A stretch of DNA of 64,000 nucleotides from Nematostella vectensis (taxonomy: Eukaryota > Cnidaria > Anthozoa > Actiniaria > Edwardsiidae): positions 15,680,751-15,744,750 of the forward strand of contig NC_064042.1 of NCBI RefSeq assembly GCF_932526225.1, given 5' to 3'. Position 1 is the stretch's first letter, and every line of letters starts with the position of its first letter. The translations under genes and the position numbers were made by a program. This document shows positions 11,301 to 21,465 of this stretch, in pieces. The notes under the pieces were generated by a model. It saw only the letters and a program-made list of their open reading frames with translations, had not been told where the DNA came from and did no database searches.

Positions 11301-14300
11301 CTCTATGATGTCAAATGTAAGTACTCTATGATGTCAAATGTAAGTGCTTTATGATGTCAAATGTAAGTGCCCTGTGATGTCAAATGTAAGTGCTCTATGA
11401 TGTCAAATGTAAGTGCTCTATGATGTCAAATGTAAGTGCTCTATGATGTCAAATGTAAGTGCTCTATGATGTCAAATGTAAGTGCTCTATGATGTCAAAT
11501 GTAAGTGCCCTATGATGTCAAATGTAAGTGCTTCATGATGTCAAATGTAAGTGCTCTATGATGTCAAATGTAAGTGCGAGTCTATGATGTCAAATGTAAG
11601 TGCTCTATGATGTCAAATGTAAGTGCTCTATGATGTCAAATGTAAGTGCTCTATGATGTCAAATATGAGTGCTCTATGATGTCAAATGTAAGTGCTCTAT
11701 GATGTCAAATGTAAGTGCTCTATGATGTCAAATGTAAGTGCTCTATGATGTCAAATGTAAGTGCTCTATGATGTCAAATGTAAGTGCTCTATGATGTCAA
11801 ATGTAAGTGCTCTATGATGTCAAATGTAAGTGCTTCATGATGTCAAATGTAAGTACTCTATGATGTCAAATGTAAGTGCTCTATGATGTCAAATGTAAGT
11901 ACTCTATGATGTCAAATGTAAGTGCTTTATGATGTCAAATGTAAGTGCTCTATGATGTCAAATGTAAGTGCTCTATGATGTCAAATGTAAGTGCTCTATG
12001 GTGTCAAATGTAAGTGCTCTATGATGTCAAATGTAAGTGCGAGTCTATGATGTCAAATGTAAGTGCTCTATGATGTCAAATGTAAGTGCTCTATGATGTC
12101 GAATGTAAGTGCTCTATGATGTCAAATGTAAGTGCGAGTCTATGATGTCAAATGTAAGTGCTCTATGATGTCAAATGTAAGTGCTCTATGATGTCAAATG
12201 TAAGTGCGAGTCTATGATGTCAAATGTAAGTGCTCTATGATGTCAAATGTAAGTGCCCTGTGATGTCAAATGTAAGTACTCTATGATGTCAAATGTAAGT
12301 GCTTTATGATGTCAAATGTAAGTGCCCTGTGATGTCAAATGTAAGTGCTCTATGATGTCAAATGTAAGTGCTCTATGATGTCAAATGTAAGTGCTCTATG
12401 ATGTCAAATGTAAGTGCCCTATGATGTCAAATGTAAGTGCTTCATGATGTCAAATGTAAGTGCTCTATGATGTCAAATGTAAGTGCGAGTCTATGATGTC
12501 AAATGTAAGTGCTCTATGATGTCAAATGTAAGTGCTCTATGATGTCAAATGTAAGTGCTCTATGATGTCAAATGTAAGTGCTCTATGATGTCAAATATAA
12601 GTGCTCTATGATGTCAAATGTAAGTGCTCTATGATGTCAAATGTAAGTGCTCTATGATGTCAAATGTAAGTGCTCTATGATGTCAAATGTAAGTGCTCTA
12701 TGATGTCAAATGTAAGTTCTCTATGATGTCAAATGTAAGTGCTCTATGATGTCAAATGTAAGTGCTTCATGATGTCAAATGTAAGTACTCTATGATGTCA
12801 AATGTAAGTGCTCTATGATGTCAAATGTAAGTACTCTATGATGTCAAATGTAAGTGCTTTATGATGTCAAATGTAAGTGCCCTGTGATGTCAAATGTAAG
12901 TGCTCTATGATGTCAAATGTAAGTGCTCTATGATGTCAAATGTAAGTGCTCTATGATGTCAAATGTAAGTGCTCTATGATGTCAAATGTAAGTGCTTCAT
13001 GATGTCAAATGTAAGTGCTCTATGATGTCAAATGTAAGTGCGAGTCTATGATGTCAAATGTAAGTGCGAGTCTATGATGTCAAATGTAAGTGCTCTATGA
13101 TGTCAAATGTAAGTGCTCTATGATGTCAAATGTAAGTGCTCTATGGTGTCAAATGTAAGTGCTCTATGATGTCAAATGTAAGTGCGGGTCTATGATGTCA
13201 AATGTAAGTGCTCTATGATGTCAAATGTAAGTGCTCTATGATGTCGAATGTAAGTGCTCTATGATGTCAAATGTAAGTGCGAGTCTATGATGTCAAACGT
13301 AAGTGCTCTGTGATGTTAAATGTAAGTGCTCTATGATGTCAAATGTAAGTGCGAGTCTATGATGTCAAATGTAAGTGCTCTATGATGTCAAATGTAAGTG
13401 ATCTATGATGTCAAATGTAAGTGCTCTATGATGTCAAATGTAAGTGCTCCAAAGCCCTATTTACACTACACAAACTAACCCGGGTTCGACCCGGGTTAAG
13501 TTAACCCGGGTTAGTTTTTCGTAGTGTAAATGCAACTAACCCTGGTTCGACCCGGGTTAAAGTAACCCACCTCTCGAGGTGGGTTAGTTTTAAAAGTAAC
13601 CCGGGTTAGTTTTCGAAAGTGTAGTCTAAGCGGGAAACTGGGGCGAACCCGGGTTAGTTTCTGTAATGAACATGCGCACTCGCGTTTAAAACAAAAACTG
13701 CGCGCCTAAAAGTTGATGATTTGCTTTGTCCGCCATATTTTACTTTGATGAATCTACTACTACGCATGCGTTCTGTTATTGACCCTGTTTCGTCTCAGAT
13801 CAGTGCTTACACTCCAATCCAAAACTAACCCGGGTTAACTAACCCGGGTTAACTTAGCCCGGGTCGAACCCGGGTTAGTTTTGTGTAGTGTAAATAGGGC
13901 TTATGATGTCAAATGTAAGTGTTCTATGGTGTAAAATTTAAGTGCTCTAAGATGTCAAATGTAAGTGCTCTATGATGTCAAATGTACGTGCTATATGATG
14001 TCAAATGTAAGTGCTCTATGATGTCAAATGTAAGTGCTCTATGATGTCAAATGTAAGTGCTCTATGATGTCAAATGTAAGTGCTCTATGATGTCAAATGT
14101 AAGTGCTCTATGATGTCAAATCCAAGTACTCTATGATGTCATATGTAAGTGCTCTATGATGTCAAATGTAAGTGCTCTATGATGTCAAATGTAAGTGCTC
14201 TATGATGTCAAATGTAAGTGCGAGTCTATGATGTCAAATGTAAGTGCTCTATGATGTCAAATGTAAGTGCTCTATGATGTCAAATGTAAGTGCTCTATGA

Positions 14301-17300
14301 TGTCGAATGTAAGTGCTCTATGATGTCAAATGTAAGTGCGAGTCTATGATGTCAAACGTAAGTGCTCTGTGATGTTAAATGTAAGTGCTCTATGATGTCA
14401 AATGTAAGTGCGAGTCTATGATGTCAAATGTAAGTGCTCTATGATGTCAAATGTAAGTGATCTATGATGTCAAATGTAAGTGCTCTATGATGTCAAATGT
14501 AAGTGCTCCAAAGCCCTATTTACACTACACAAACTAACCCGGGTTCGACCCGGGTTAAGTTAACCCGGGTTAGTTTTTCGTAGTGTAAATGCAACTAACC
14601 CGGGTTCGACCCGGGTTAAAGTAACCCACCTCTCGAGGTGGGTTTGTTTTAAAAGTAACCCGGGTTAGTTTTCGAAAGTGTAGTCTAAGCGGGAAACTGG
14701 GGCGAACCCGGGTTAGTTTCTGTAATGAACATGCGCACTCGCGTTTAAAACAAAAACTGCGCGCCTAAAAGTTGATGATTTGCTTTGTCCGCCATATTTT
14801 ACTTTGATGAATCTACTACTACGCATGCGTTCTGTTATTGACCCTGTTTCGTCTCAGATCAGTGCTTATACTCCAATCCAAAACTAACCCGGGTTAACTA
14901 ACCCGGGTTAACTTAGCCCGGGTCGAACCCGGGTTAGTTTTGTGTAGTGTAAATAGGGCTTATGATGTCAAATGTAAGTGTTCTATGGTGTAAAATTTAA
15001 GTGCTCTAAGATGTCAAATGTAAGTGCTCTATGATGTCAAATGTACGTGCTATATGATGTCAAATGTAAGTGCTCTATGATGTCAAATGTAAGTGCTCTA
15101 TGATGTCAAATGTAAGTGCTCTATGATGTCAAATGTAAGTGCTCTATGATGTCAAATGTAAGTGCTCTATGATGTCAAATCCAAGTACTCTATGATGTCA
15201 TATGTAAGTGCTCTATGATGTCAAATGTAAGTGCTCTATGATGTCAAATGTAAGTGCTCTATGATGTCAAATGTAAGTGCGAGTCTATGATGTCAAATGT
15301 AAGTGCTCTATGATGTCAAATGTAAGTGCTCTATGATGTCAAATGTAAGTGCCCTGTGATGTCAATTGTGACTGCTCTATGGTGTAAAATTCAAGTGCTC
15401 TAAGATGTCAAATGTAAGGGCTCTATGATGTCAAATGTACGTGCTCTATGATGTCAAATGTAAGTTGCCTGTGATGTCAAATGTTAGTGGTCTATGATGT
15501 TAAATGTAAGTGATCTATGATGTCAAATGTAAGTGCTCTATGTTGTAGAATGTAAGTGATCTAAATGCAAAACGTTAATACTCTGTATGGCAATGATGAT
15601 TTGGTAAGATCTGTTTACACGTACAATTTGACGTTCAAGTTATGTATACATAACATAAGCATATGTATCCCTTTTGATTAACTCAATAATGCTGCTTTCT
15701 CTTTGGTGGTTTATGGCAAATAGAAGTTAGTTTTCCTTGTAATACAGAGAGGGAGAGACTCGTATAATGTCTTTATCATTATCTCCCTATATAGATTCAG
15801 CATCATTTTTAAGATAAGCTTCATAATCTTCACTTTGAGGATAAGCTTCTGTTTTTTTCTTTTTTTCAGACAAGCCATCCATTATTTCCAGCTACCCTGG
15901 TCAAACCGTTAACGAGACCATAGACTTTCTTAAACTGACATGTATATCTGACGGCTACCCCGCCCCCACGGTCACGTGGTCTAGAGATGGGGTAGTGGTG
16001 TCACGGACCAGTGTGTATTACATCAACAGCGTGACCAGGTCAGAGGCGGGGACGTACACGTGCACGGCTACTAATGAGATGGGGAGTGACACAACCACGG
16101 TACAAGTCACTGTCAACTGTAAGTGGATAACCTACAAACAGGGTGTGGCAACAATAGTGCGCGTGCGCATTCTTTTGTGACATTCTTTCCATTCTTTCTT
16201 GAAATTTTGTTTTCCAAGCCACACCTACAAAATGCCCCAACGCCAGTATTAAGATAAGACAAAGGGTCAGGTTTCACTACACCACAGTTTAATCCGTCCA
16301 TCGGCCCTCTTGCCCCCAGCCGAGAACGAGGCTTGTATTACACAGGGTTCCCAGTGCCTATATAGTGGTTCTAGCAAACTATACAACAGGGTGTACCTAA
16401 ACAGGGTATACCACAAACAGGGTTTACCTACCAACAGGGTGTACCAGGATTGACATTTTTTGTTTCGTAGAGTTAATTCTTAAAGTAATGTATAAAGAGC
16501 GTTTAAGAAAACACTCTCGCTAAGTCAGGCGATATGTAACAGCTTATTCAATCAAATATCAGTTTAACAAACAAGTTTGCTAATGGCATTGATTACTTTT
16601 TTTTCTTTTGTTTGGGTCATATTTTTTTAAATAAAGCAATAATACATTTATGAGTATTTATGTTGATTTAAATAACTTTTCCTCTTTTTTTACTTTTATA
16701 TGAATTTTCTTGTGTTAACAAATGACTATAGAATGCTTTGTCTATCTTGATTCTTAAAACTGGCCAAAACTATGTATAACTTTATATAGCTATGTATAAC
16801 GAACTATATATAAAGACTTTAAAAATACCCCTCCTAAACATAAAGGAGTAACAGCAGTATTTTAATTCAGATAAACCAGAGATGGTTTCTTTAACTACCA
16901 ACACGTCGTTTTGGAATAAAACAATCCTGAGCCTGCAGTGCAAAGCCAGAGGTGTACCATTACCTCAGATCACGTGGTACAAGCCTGGCGGTCAGCCAAT
17001 CACAGCTGGAGTAAGCCCCATCTCTGGAGGCAGCCAGCTCCAAGTAACAACAACTCAAGACGCAGGGGACTATGGACAGTACAAGTGCCGGGCGTCTAAC
17101 TTTTTGGGGTCCGTGGAACGCCTGATCTACGTCACTCAATGGTGTAAGTAAACATAGACTTGGCAGCTATTCCCTTGTGTATTCTTCTTGTTTCTACTTC
17201 ATTTTAAAATTTCACCTACTTTCCCAAGGGGTTTCTCTTACTACACCAAGGGGTGTGCTAGTATAATTATATATATAAGAGTCATCCTACGAAGTTGTAA

Positions 17301-18970
17301 ATGTTTTGGGGATGTTTTTGCTTTGTCTCTGCGTTATATTCCAGGCTGTTGTGAACATTTCCTACATTCCATTCTGTCACGGTGTTTTTATTTTGCTTCG
17401 TATTTCCTTTTTGCCGATATATATATAAATATTAAAAAATATTTTTTCTTGAATCCAACATGTAATGTCTCGAAATTAGGCCAACCTCCGTTACCGCAAA
17501 GGGGAGAAAGGCGTTTCAGGGAAATATGGCGATGAATGAGCCCGGCGCCTTCTTTTTCCTTTTTGCCGATTCAAAGTAATGATGATGTAATGAATGATGC
17601 ACTTCTTGTAGTCGTAGTTATCTCTTGGCATCAGAATGATAATGACGTAATGATTGATGCACTTCTTTGTCATATTAGGTGCTAAAAACGAATCAGAACC
17701 ATTCGTCAGAAGTAGCGAGTCTTGTGAGTAACCCTTTATAAAATGATCTCATTTTATCAGTGTTTCTGATCGTTGCGTTACTTTTGAGTAGTGTGATTTG
17801 TCCGTGTCACTTGATACGTCTGTCGTGTCTTGTCCCATAGATGAGGCCGCCGTTGAGTTGGATGACACATCGTTGCGTGACATATCCCTTTCCTCTGTAT
17901 TACCAATAGAGATAATTTGTCCATAAATTGCGTGACATGACCCATAGATGAGGCCACTATTAAATACACCCTGCACCCAGCATTGCGTGACACACCCAGT
18001 GTCACGTAGCACGCCCCTATGATTACACCACGTGATGTGCTCGTTGTCTTGTAGGCGTGTCTGTTACTGCTGCTTGTTCGACAGTCATCGCTGTTCTCCT
18101 GGTCTCGAACCTGATGTCTTTGGTCTACATATACAGAACAGGTTTGACAAGAATACATTAATTAAAAAAACTCATGCTTGCGATGTGGAATATCAACGTT
18201 TTCTTATTTCACCAACAGGGAGGTCAAAGCAGGAGTCCAGGTATGTCACGTGACCCATCGTCAGATGCGTGCTTTATTATCTTTAACTTGCCTTCTCCAT
18301 CTTATGCCTTCTTTTAATCTCTTTGATGATTTTGTCGAACTTTTTCCACCACTCCTTTCTAATCATGTGACATGCGTGCCTGGTGTTTTAAAGGATTCCT
18401 CGAGGAGCTCTGAATAGTGCGGCAATCGGTGAGGTACGTCCTACCATCTTTCCATGACACCACCTTTTTAAATCATATCTCGACAGCCAGGTAGATAGGA
18501 AGATGTACAGATGATGTAGAACGAGGGAAGAAGCTGTAATTCTACAAATAGGAACCTTGGTAAAGATGGGGATAGGGAAACCATTCTTTTTTGATTATTT
18601 ATTTTTAAAAAAGAACATTATGGAATTGTTTCCCCAGGACCCAATAACAATGAATACGATTGACCTCGTCACCCACACAAATTCTGCGTCAAGTGACGTC
18701 ACGTATAAAAACCATGGCAGCCCGTACGATGAAGTCACAGCGACAAGCACTTACCAGTCTTTAGACCGTACCACCCGCACCTACCCTGATGGGCGTGGTC
18801 AAACACGTGGACCGCGTGAATACGAGGCTGTGGGTGGCAGTGGTCCTAAGGGGGGTGGGGAGGGGCAATACGCGGAACTGACGAGCACGTGTCCAGACTA
18901 CCAGCCACTGCACATCTATGGAAATGTTGGCGGAGCGAAAGGGCACAGAGGCATGGGGACGAATGCGTAA
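5170..18970 (+). CDS. IgSF transmembrane receptor A with ITAM-like tail (11 exons)
   Basis: Gene model: exons 5170-5320, 7154-7501, 8639-8908, 9066-9323, 15870-16118, 16871-17143, 17679-17723, 18055-18141, 18219-18240, 18394-18433 and 18638-18970. All junctions are AG/GT. Ectodomain exons all join in phase 1, and the total is 2076 nt, an uninterrupted frame of 691 residues. Layout: leader and signal peptide 1-50, V-like domain 51-166, Ig domains 167-256, 257-342, 343-425 and 426-516, stalk 517-531, transmembrane helix about 532-556, tail to 691. The ATG at 5170 sits in a perfect GCCATGG context. A Met at residue 34 directly before the hydrophobic core is an alternative start, but gene B has Leu there, favouring 5170. 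It is probably a type I cell-surface receptor. The ligand is unknown. Gene B is a tandem paralogue with two extra FN3 domains and no tail exon. Confidence 0.85.
5321..7153 (+). other. gene A intron 1
   Basis: No gene is seen. It contains a tetranucleotide microsatellite at 5860-6003. A dispersed repeat at about 6050-6340 includes AAGAACATCGTTAAGAACAT and reappears in inverted orientation at about 45110-45260 in gene B intron 1. The intron starts with GTAATATA and ends with a pyrimidine-rich tract and TTTCTCAG. Confidence 0.7.
5860..6003. repeat. tetranucleotide microsatellite (TCTR/CCGT/CCGC)n
   Basis: The tract runs from TATC through TGTC and CGTC to CGCC and back symmetrically to TGTC and TATC units. 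This gives a nested motif gradient similar in style to the compound repeat at 4541-4850. Confidence 0.95.
7154..7501 (+). CDS. gene A exon 2: membrane-distal V-like Ig domain
   Basis: This 116-codon, phase 1-1 exon follows TTTTCTCAG and ends at TTG|GTAAGTGC. The domain has a V-set-like run: YVGEDARFSWW for strands A'-C, then FRGKLFLYG and a DNEGPYKVTI segment where strand F would lie. The two canonical intrachain cysteines are absent. The only Cys residues (TLCQW and VNCPG) lie between those strands. NVT and NIT glycosylation sequons are present. It shares only about 30% of its residues with the equivalent exon of gene B, unlike the domains that follow. Confidence 0.75.
7502..8638 (+). other. 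gene A intron 2 with poly-C/CCA tract
   Basis: No gene is seen. A run of about 20 C interrupted by one G or T, followed by ACC/CCA repeats, occupies 8519-8575 shortly before the exon 3 acceptor (CTCTATAG). Confidence 0.7.
8639..8908 (+). CDS. gene A exon 3: Ig domain (I-set type)
   Basis: Ninety codons, phase 1-1. The canonical Ig cysteines and tryptophan are visible (VTVTCSASARPAPNVTWVN and AGVYQCQAINDV). The C-terminal two thirds is almost identical to the gene B exon, while the first 25 residues differ. Confidence 0.88.
9066..9323 (+). CDS. gene A exon 4: Ig domain (I-set type)
   Basis: Eighty-six codons, phase 1-1, with ITLTCAVVGKPTPSVSW and DTGQYVCTAVNTVTG carrying the Ig core residues. 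It ends at GTCAAAT|GTAAGTGCTC. This exact exon-intron junction is the seed of the minisatellite in the next intron. Confidence 0.9.
13452..13902. mobile_element. MITE copy 1 inside the splice-site array
   Basis: This 451-bp non-coding element has terminal inverted repeats starting AGCCCTATTTACACTAC. The repeats are built from nested palindromes of AACCCGGGTT and GGGTTCGACCCGGG. The unique centre is about 190 bp. The target duplication is not clear (A or TA). The AACCCGGGTT blocks could fold into strong hairpins in the intron RNA. No transposase is encoded, so any mobility depended on another element. Confidence 0.8.
14511..14961. mobile_element. MITE copy 2, duplicated with its flanking array
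   Basis: It is the same length as copy 1 and nearly identical to it, exactly 1059 bp further on. The irregular array units on both sides (for example AAACGTAAGTGCTCTGTG before it and GTGTAAAATTTAAGTGCTC after it) are also repeated. The copy therefore arose by tandem duplication of a roughly 2 x 1.06-kb block and not by a second transposition. Confidence 0.85.
15561..15869 (+). other. 3' part of gene A intron 4
   Basis: Unique sequence between the end of the array and the exon 5 acceptor (a T-rich tract and TTTTCAG). No gene or further repeat is seen. It is recognisably similar to 48560-49032 in gene B. Confidence 0.7.
15870..16118 (+). CDS. gene A exon 5: Ig domain
   Basis: Eighty-three codons, phase 1-1. 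LKLTCISDGYPAPTVTWSRDG and EAGTYTCTATNEMGS carry the Ig signature. It is nearly identical to gene B exon 5. Confidence 0.9.
16119..16870 (+). other. gene A intron 5
   Basis: No gene is seen. A short imperfect direct repeat (AACAGGGTGTACC-like, about four copies) lies at 16380-16450. The end (AGTAACAGCAGTATTTTAATTCAG) is conserved before all four exon-6-type exons of the window, so it probably contains the branch site and acceptor. Confidence 0.7.
16871..17143 (+). CDS. gene A exon 6: membrane-proximal Ig domain
   Basis: Ninety-one codons, phase 1-1. Ig core residues are in LSLQCKARGVPLPQITWYKPG and AGDYGQYKCRASNFLG. Copies of this exon also occur at 26097, 49904 and 55855, making it the most duplicated exon of the window. 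In gene A it joins directly to the stalk exon. The two FN3 exons found at this point in gene B are absent. Confidence 0.9.
17679..18433 (+). CDS. gene A exons 7-10: stalk, transmembrane helix, juxtamembrane
   Basis: Four small exons: 17679-17723 (15-codon stalk), 18055-18141 (29 codons, transmembrane run TVIAVLLVSNLMSLVYIY ending in an Arg), 18219-18240 (22 nt) and 18394-18433 (40 nt). The phases run 1-1, 1-1, 1-2 and 2-0, exactly matching the phase-0 tail exon. All four have equal-length counterparts in gene B. The TM has no charged residue that would suggest pairing with an adaptor. Confidence 0.8.
18638..18970 (+). CDS. gene A exon 11: cytoplasmic tail with ITAM spacing
   Basis: A phase-0 exon (acceptor TTTCCCCAG) of 110 codons ending in TAA. 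It holds eight tyrosines: YKNH, YDEV (611), YQSL (620), YPDG, YEAV (643), YAEL (659), YQPL (669) and YGNV (675). YAEL-TSTCPD-YQPL matches the ITAM consensus YxxL-x6-8-YxxL exactly. YGNV fits a YxN (Grb2 SH2-type) site. Signalling through Src/Syk-type kinases is inferred from the motif only. This exon has no copy in gene B. Confidence 0.8.
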   Translation, partial: DPITMNTIDLVTHTNSASSDVTYKNHGSPYDEVTATSTYQSLDRTTRTYPDGRGQTRGPREYEAVGGSGPKGGGEGQYAELTSTCPDYQPLHIYGNVGGAKGHRGMGTNA

Positions 18971-18977
18971 AACACCA

Positions 18978-19135
18978 GTGCTTATTCCTCACTTCTGGGC
19001 CGAGACCTGAGTTGCGATAATGGAGGTGGCAATATGTAGCGTAAATGATATCCATTGTGCTTATTCCACACTTCTGGGCCGAGACCTGAGTTGCGCGAAT
19101 GGAGGTGGCAATATGTAACGTTAATGATATCCATT
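18978..19135 (+). repeat. two tandem 79-bp repeats just after the gene A stop
   Basis: Two near-identical 79-bp copies start at 18978 and 19057 (each begins GTGCTTATTCC and ends GATATCCATT), within the presumed 3' UTR. Their shared core CTGGGCCGAGACCTGAGTTG is GC-rich. No function can be read from it. Confidence 0.85.
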
Positions 19136-20769
19136 GAAATCAATTAGGGAAGGGGGAAAGCAAGCATTTATTTCTATCAAGGCGATAACAATAGAAACAG
19201 CCAGACAAAGACGAAGACGGGAACATGCAATCTCAAGCAGGAAACATTTGTATTTTCGCGCCTCACATAACTCGCATGTACATGGTGTTGCAAGAGTTCT
19301 TCCCTATTTTGTCTTTTTCTTGAAGCTTTTTTAAAAACTAGTTAAAATTATTGATAAGGTCCTAAAGAAATTAAAACCGTGACGTCGGTATAATAATTAT
19401 TTGTTCTGAGGGAATCCGGACCCCACCCTGCTCATGTGTAGAGAAGTGTTCGACTCCGGTTGACCCCTTTGTTGGTAGTTAAAAAGACGGTAACATTTTA
19501 TCTGTGCATTTAGATATAGAAGTTTCTAGATGGATCTAGTGACGAAAGATGTCGACTATATTGATCCATGGCAAGATGGTCAGTACTACTCTGGACCCCA
19601 TCCTGCGTTTTTCTCTCGACACGCCCCGGATCTTGGTAATTTTTGAAACGTGGAGGAAAAAGAAAGCTAAACTCTAGTGTAAAATATACGACTCAAATCG
19701 CACGCTCTGATTGGTGAAGGGTCCATGTGTTATTAGAGAACACACAAACAAGGCGTCACCATGCGGGCGCTACCTACAACTACATTGTAAAACTGGTTCT
19801 CTCTAGGACACAAGCGCAAGCAAAAACGGAAGCGCAACACAAGAGTCGGTCAAACATAAACGCAAGGCCAAGAAAATCAAGCATTTGCTTTCTCTTGCGC
19901 TTTCGTTCCAGTGAGAATCTGAAAATGTAGTGCGGTGCGCTAGCGCTTATGTCCAAGTGCGAACCAACCTTAAGAAATCACATTAATTGTTGTATTAAAC
20001 AAGTAGATATGATTTTTTGTACAGCGTGTCATAAACAAAATAATTCGCAACGAGACGCAGTCGTGATCTGTGCATCTATTAGAGAAGAGACGCCTGAGGC
20101 GCCTTCCTAAGCCTTCAACTCGACCACCTCTGAATCTACGCTCTCATAATTCAACATTCTAGCTGCAACGAGATTGAATAGCTTCCTCAATTTATTATTG
20201 TCTTTTATTTAATTTCCCACTGTCATTGTTATATGAAAAGTTGAAGGGTAACCAGGCATAGAATGAAACAAATAATAATAATAATATTTACATCCCTTTT
20301 AGAGTAAATGTTCATCTGTACGTTTACTAGATAATGGTGAAAAGGCATGATCCTCCTCTGTGAAAAACTGAATTACTTGAGCCGTGCATTTTATTCATGA
20401 AAGACATGTGATATTTTAAATTTTGTGCAGAGTTCAGCAAGCGCACTCGCGTACAATCAAACTACAAAGGGCAGAACATTGTCACCCCAAACATAACATT
20501 ACAAGAGCATATTCAGGTGGCTAGAGGCGCGCACGGTTCTGAATGTGCGCACCTTCTTAAATATCAATCATAGGTTTCATATGAAAAAGGATAGTAGAAA
20601 AAACCTTGATTACCTCATCTCACACAACATTGGCTTTGGAGTGATGGCCTCAAGGTACTCAGATCAAAGTTGCTCGCTATTTTATCTGCTTTCTAGACAA
20701 ATCCTGCTCTATTCTAGATTTTGGCGTAAATTAATTAAAAAGGTTATACTAAAAACTGGTAGTGGGCTA
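19136..20769. other. intergenic after gene A
   Basis: No gene is supported. Short open frames here lack start context, domains and splice signals. Nothing in the stretch resembles the gene B locus, where the corresponding segment has been deleted. Confidence 0.6.
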
Positions 20770-21465
20770 CACCCACGCATAGACGCCGAGTACATCCACG
20801 CCTACACACGCCCGCCGAGTACACCCACGCCTACACACGCCGAGAACACCCACGCCTACACACCCCGAGTACACCCACGCCGAGTACGCCCACTGTTACA
20901 CACGCCGAGATTACCCACGCCTACACGCCGAGTAAACCCCCGACATACACACGCCGAGTACACCCACGCCTACACACCCCGAGTACACCCACGCCGAGTA
21001 CGCCCACTGTTACACACGCCGAGATTACCCACGCCTACACGCCGAGTACACCCCCGACCTACACACGCCGAGTACACACACGCCGAGTACACCCACGCCT
21101 ACACAAGCCGAGTACACCCACGCACGCCGAGTGCACACACGCCTACACACGCCGAGTACACCCACGCCTACACACGCCGAGAACACCCACGCCTACACAC
21201 CCCGAGTACACCCACGCCGAGTATGCCCACTGTTACACACGCCGAGATTACCCACGCCTACATGCCGAGTACACCCCCGACCTACACACGCCGAGTACAC
21301 ACACGCCGAGTACACCCACGCCTACACAAGCCGAGTACACCCACGCACGCCGAGTGCACACACGCCTACACACGCCGAGTACACCCACGCCTACACACGC
21401 CGAGTACACCCACGCCTACACACGCCGAGTACACACACGCCGAGTACACACACGCCTACACAAAG
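20770..21465. repeat. GC-rich minisatellite (CACGCCGAGTACACC / CACGCCTACA)
   Basis: A tandem array alternates CACGCCGAGTACACC with CACGCCTACA blocks and is arranged in higher-order repeats of about 120 and 230 bp. Open frames running through it (RVHPRLHTPST-like) are periodicity artefacts. A remnant of about 50 bp survives at 52383-52432 in locus B, marking a deletion junction. Confidence 0.9.

Larger units (their letters stand above)
9317..15560 (+). repeat. 23-bp minisatellite made of the exon 4 splice-donor sequence
   Basis: Almost all of intron 4 is a tandem array of a 23-bp unit containing TCAAATGTAAGTGCTCT, that is, the last six bases of exon 4 plus the first intron bases, including a perfect GTAAGT. 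Subtracting the two MITE copies leaves about 5.3 kb, or roughly 230 units (estimated by length). Variant units (GTGCGAGTCTATG, GTGCCCTGTG, GTACTCTATG, CTATGGTGTC) recur in blocks. Markers at 10151/11661, 10491/12001 and 10744/12254 give a higher-order period of 1510 bp. Gene B intron 4 has a short version. Strand is given relative to the splice donor. Confidence 0.95.

Noticed and set aside
9317-15560. Possible CRISPR-like array
   Set aside because: Units are contiguous with no unique spacers, the host is eukaryotic, and the unit is explained by the adjacent splice donor.
9317-15560. Recursive splice sites (zero-length exons)
   Set aside because: Recursive sites need a pyrimidine tract and AG directly before GT. 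The units have CAAAT before GTAAGT, so only donor function is possible.
17778-18158. Minus-strand ORFs overlapping the gene A transmembrane exon
   Set aside because: They are antisense to well-supported exons with conserved splice borders in two paralogues.
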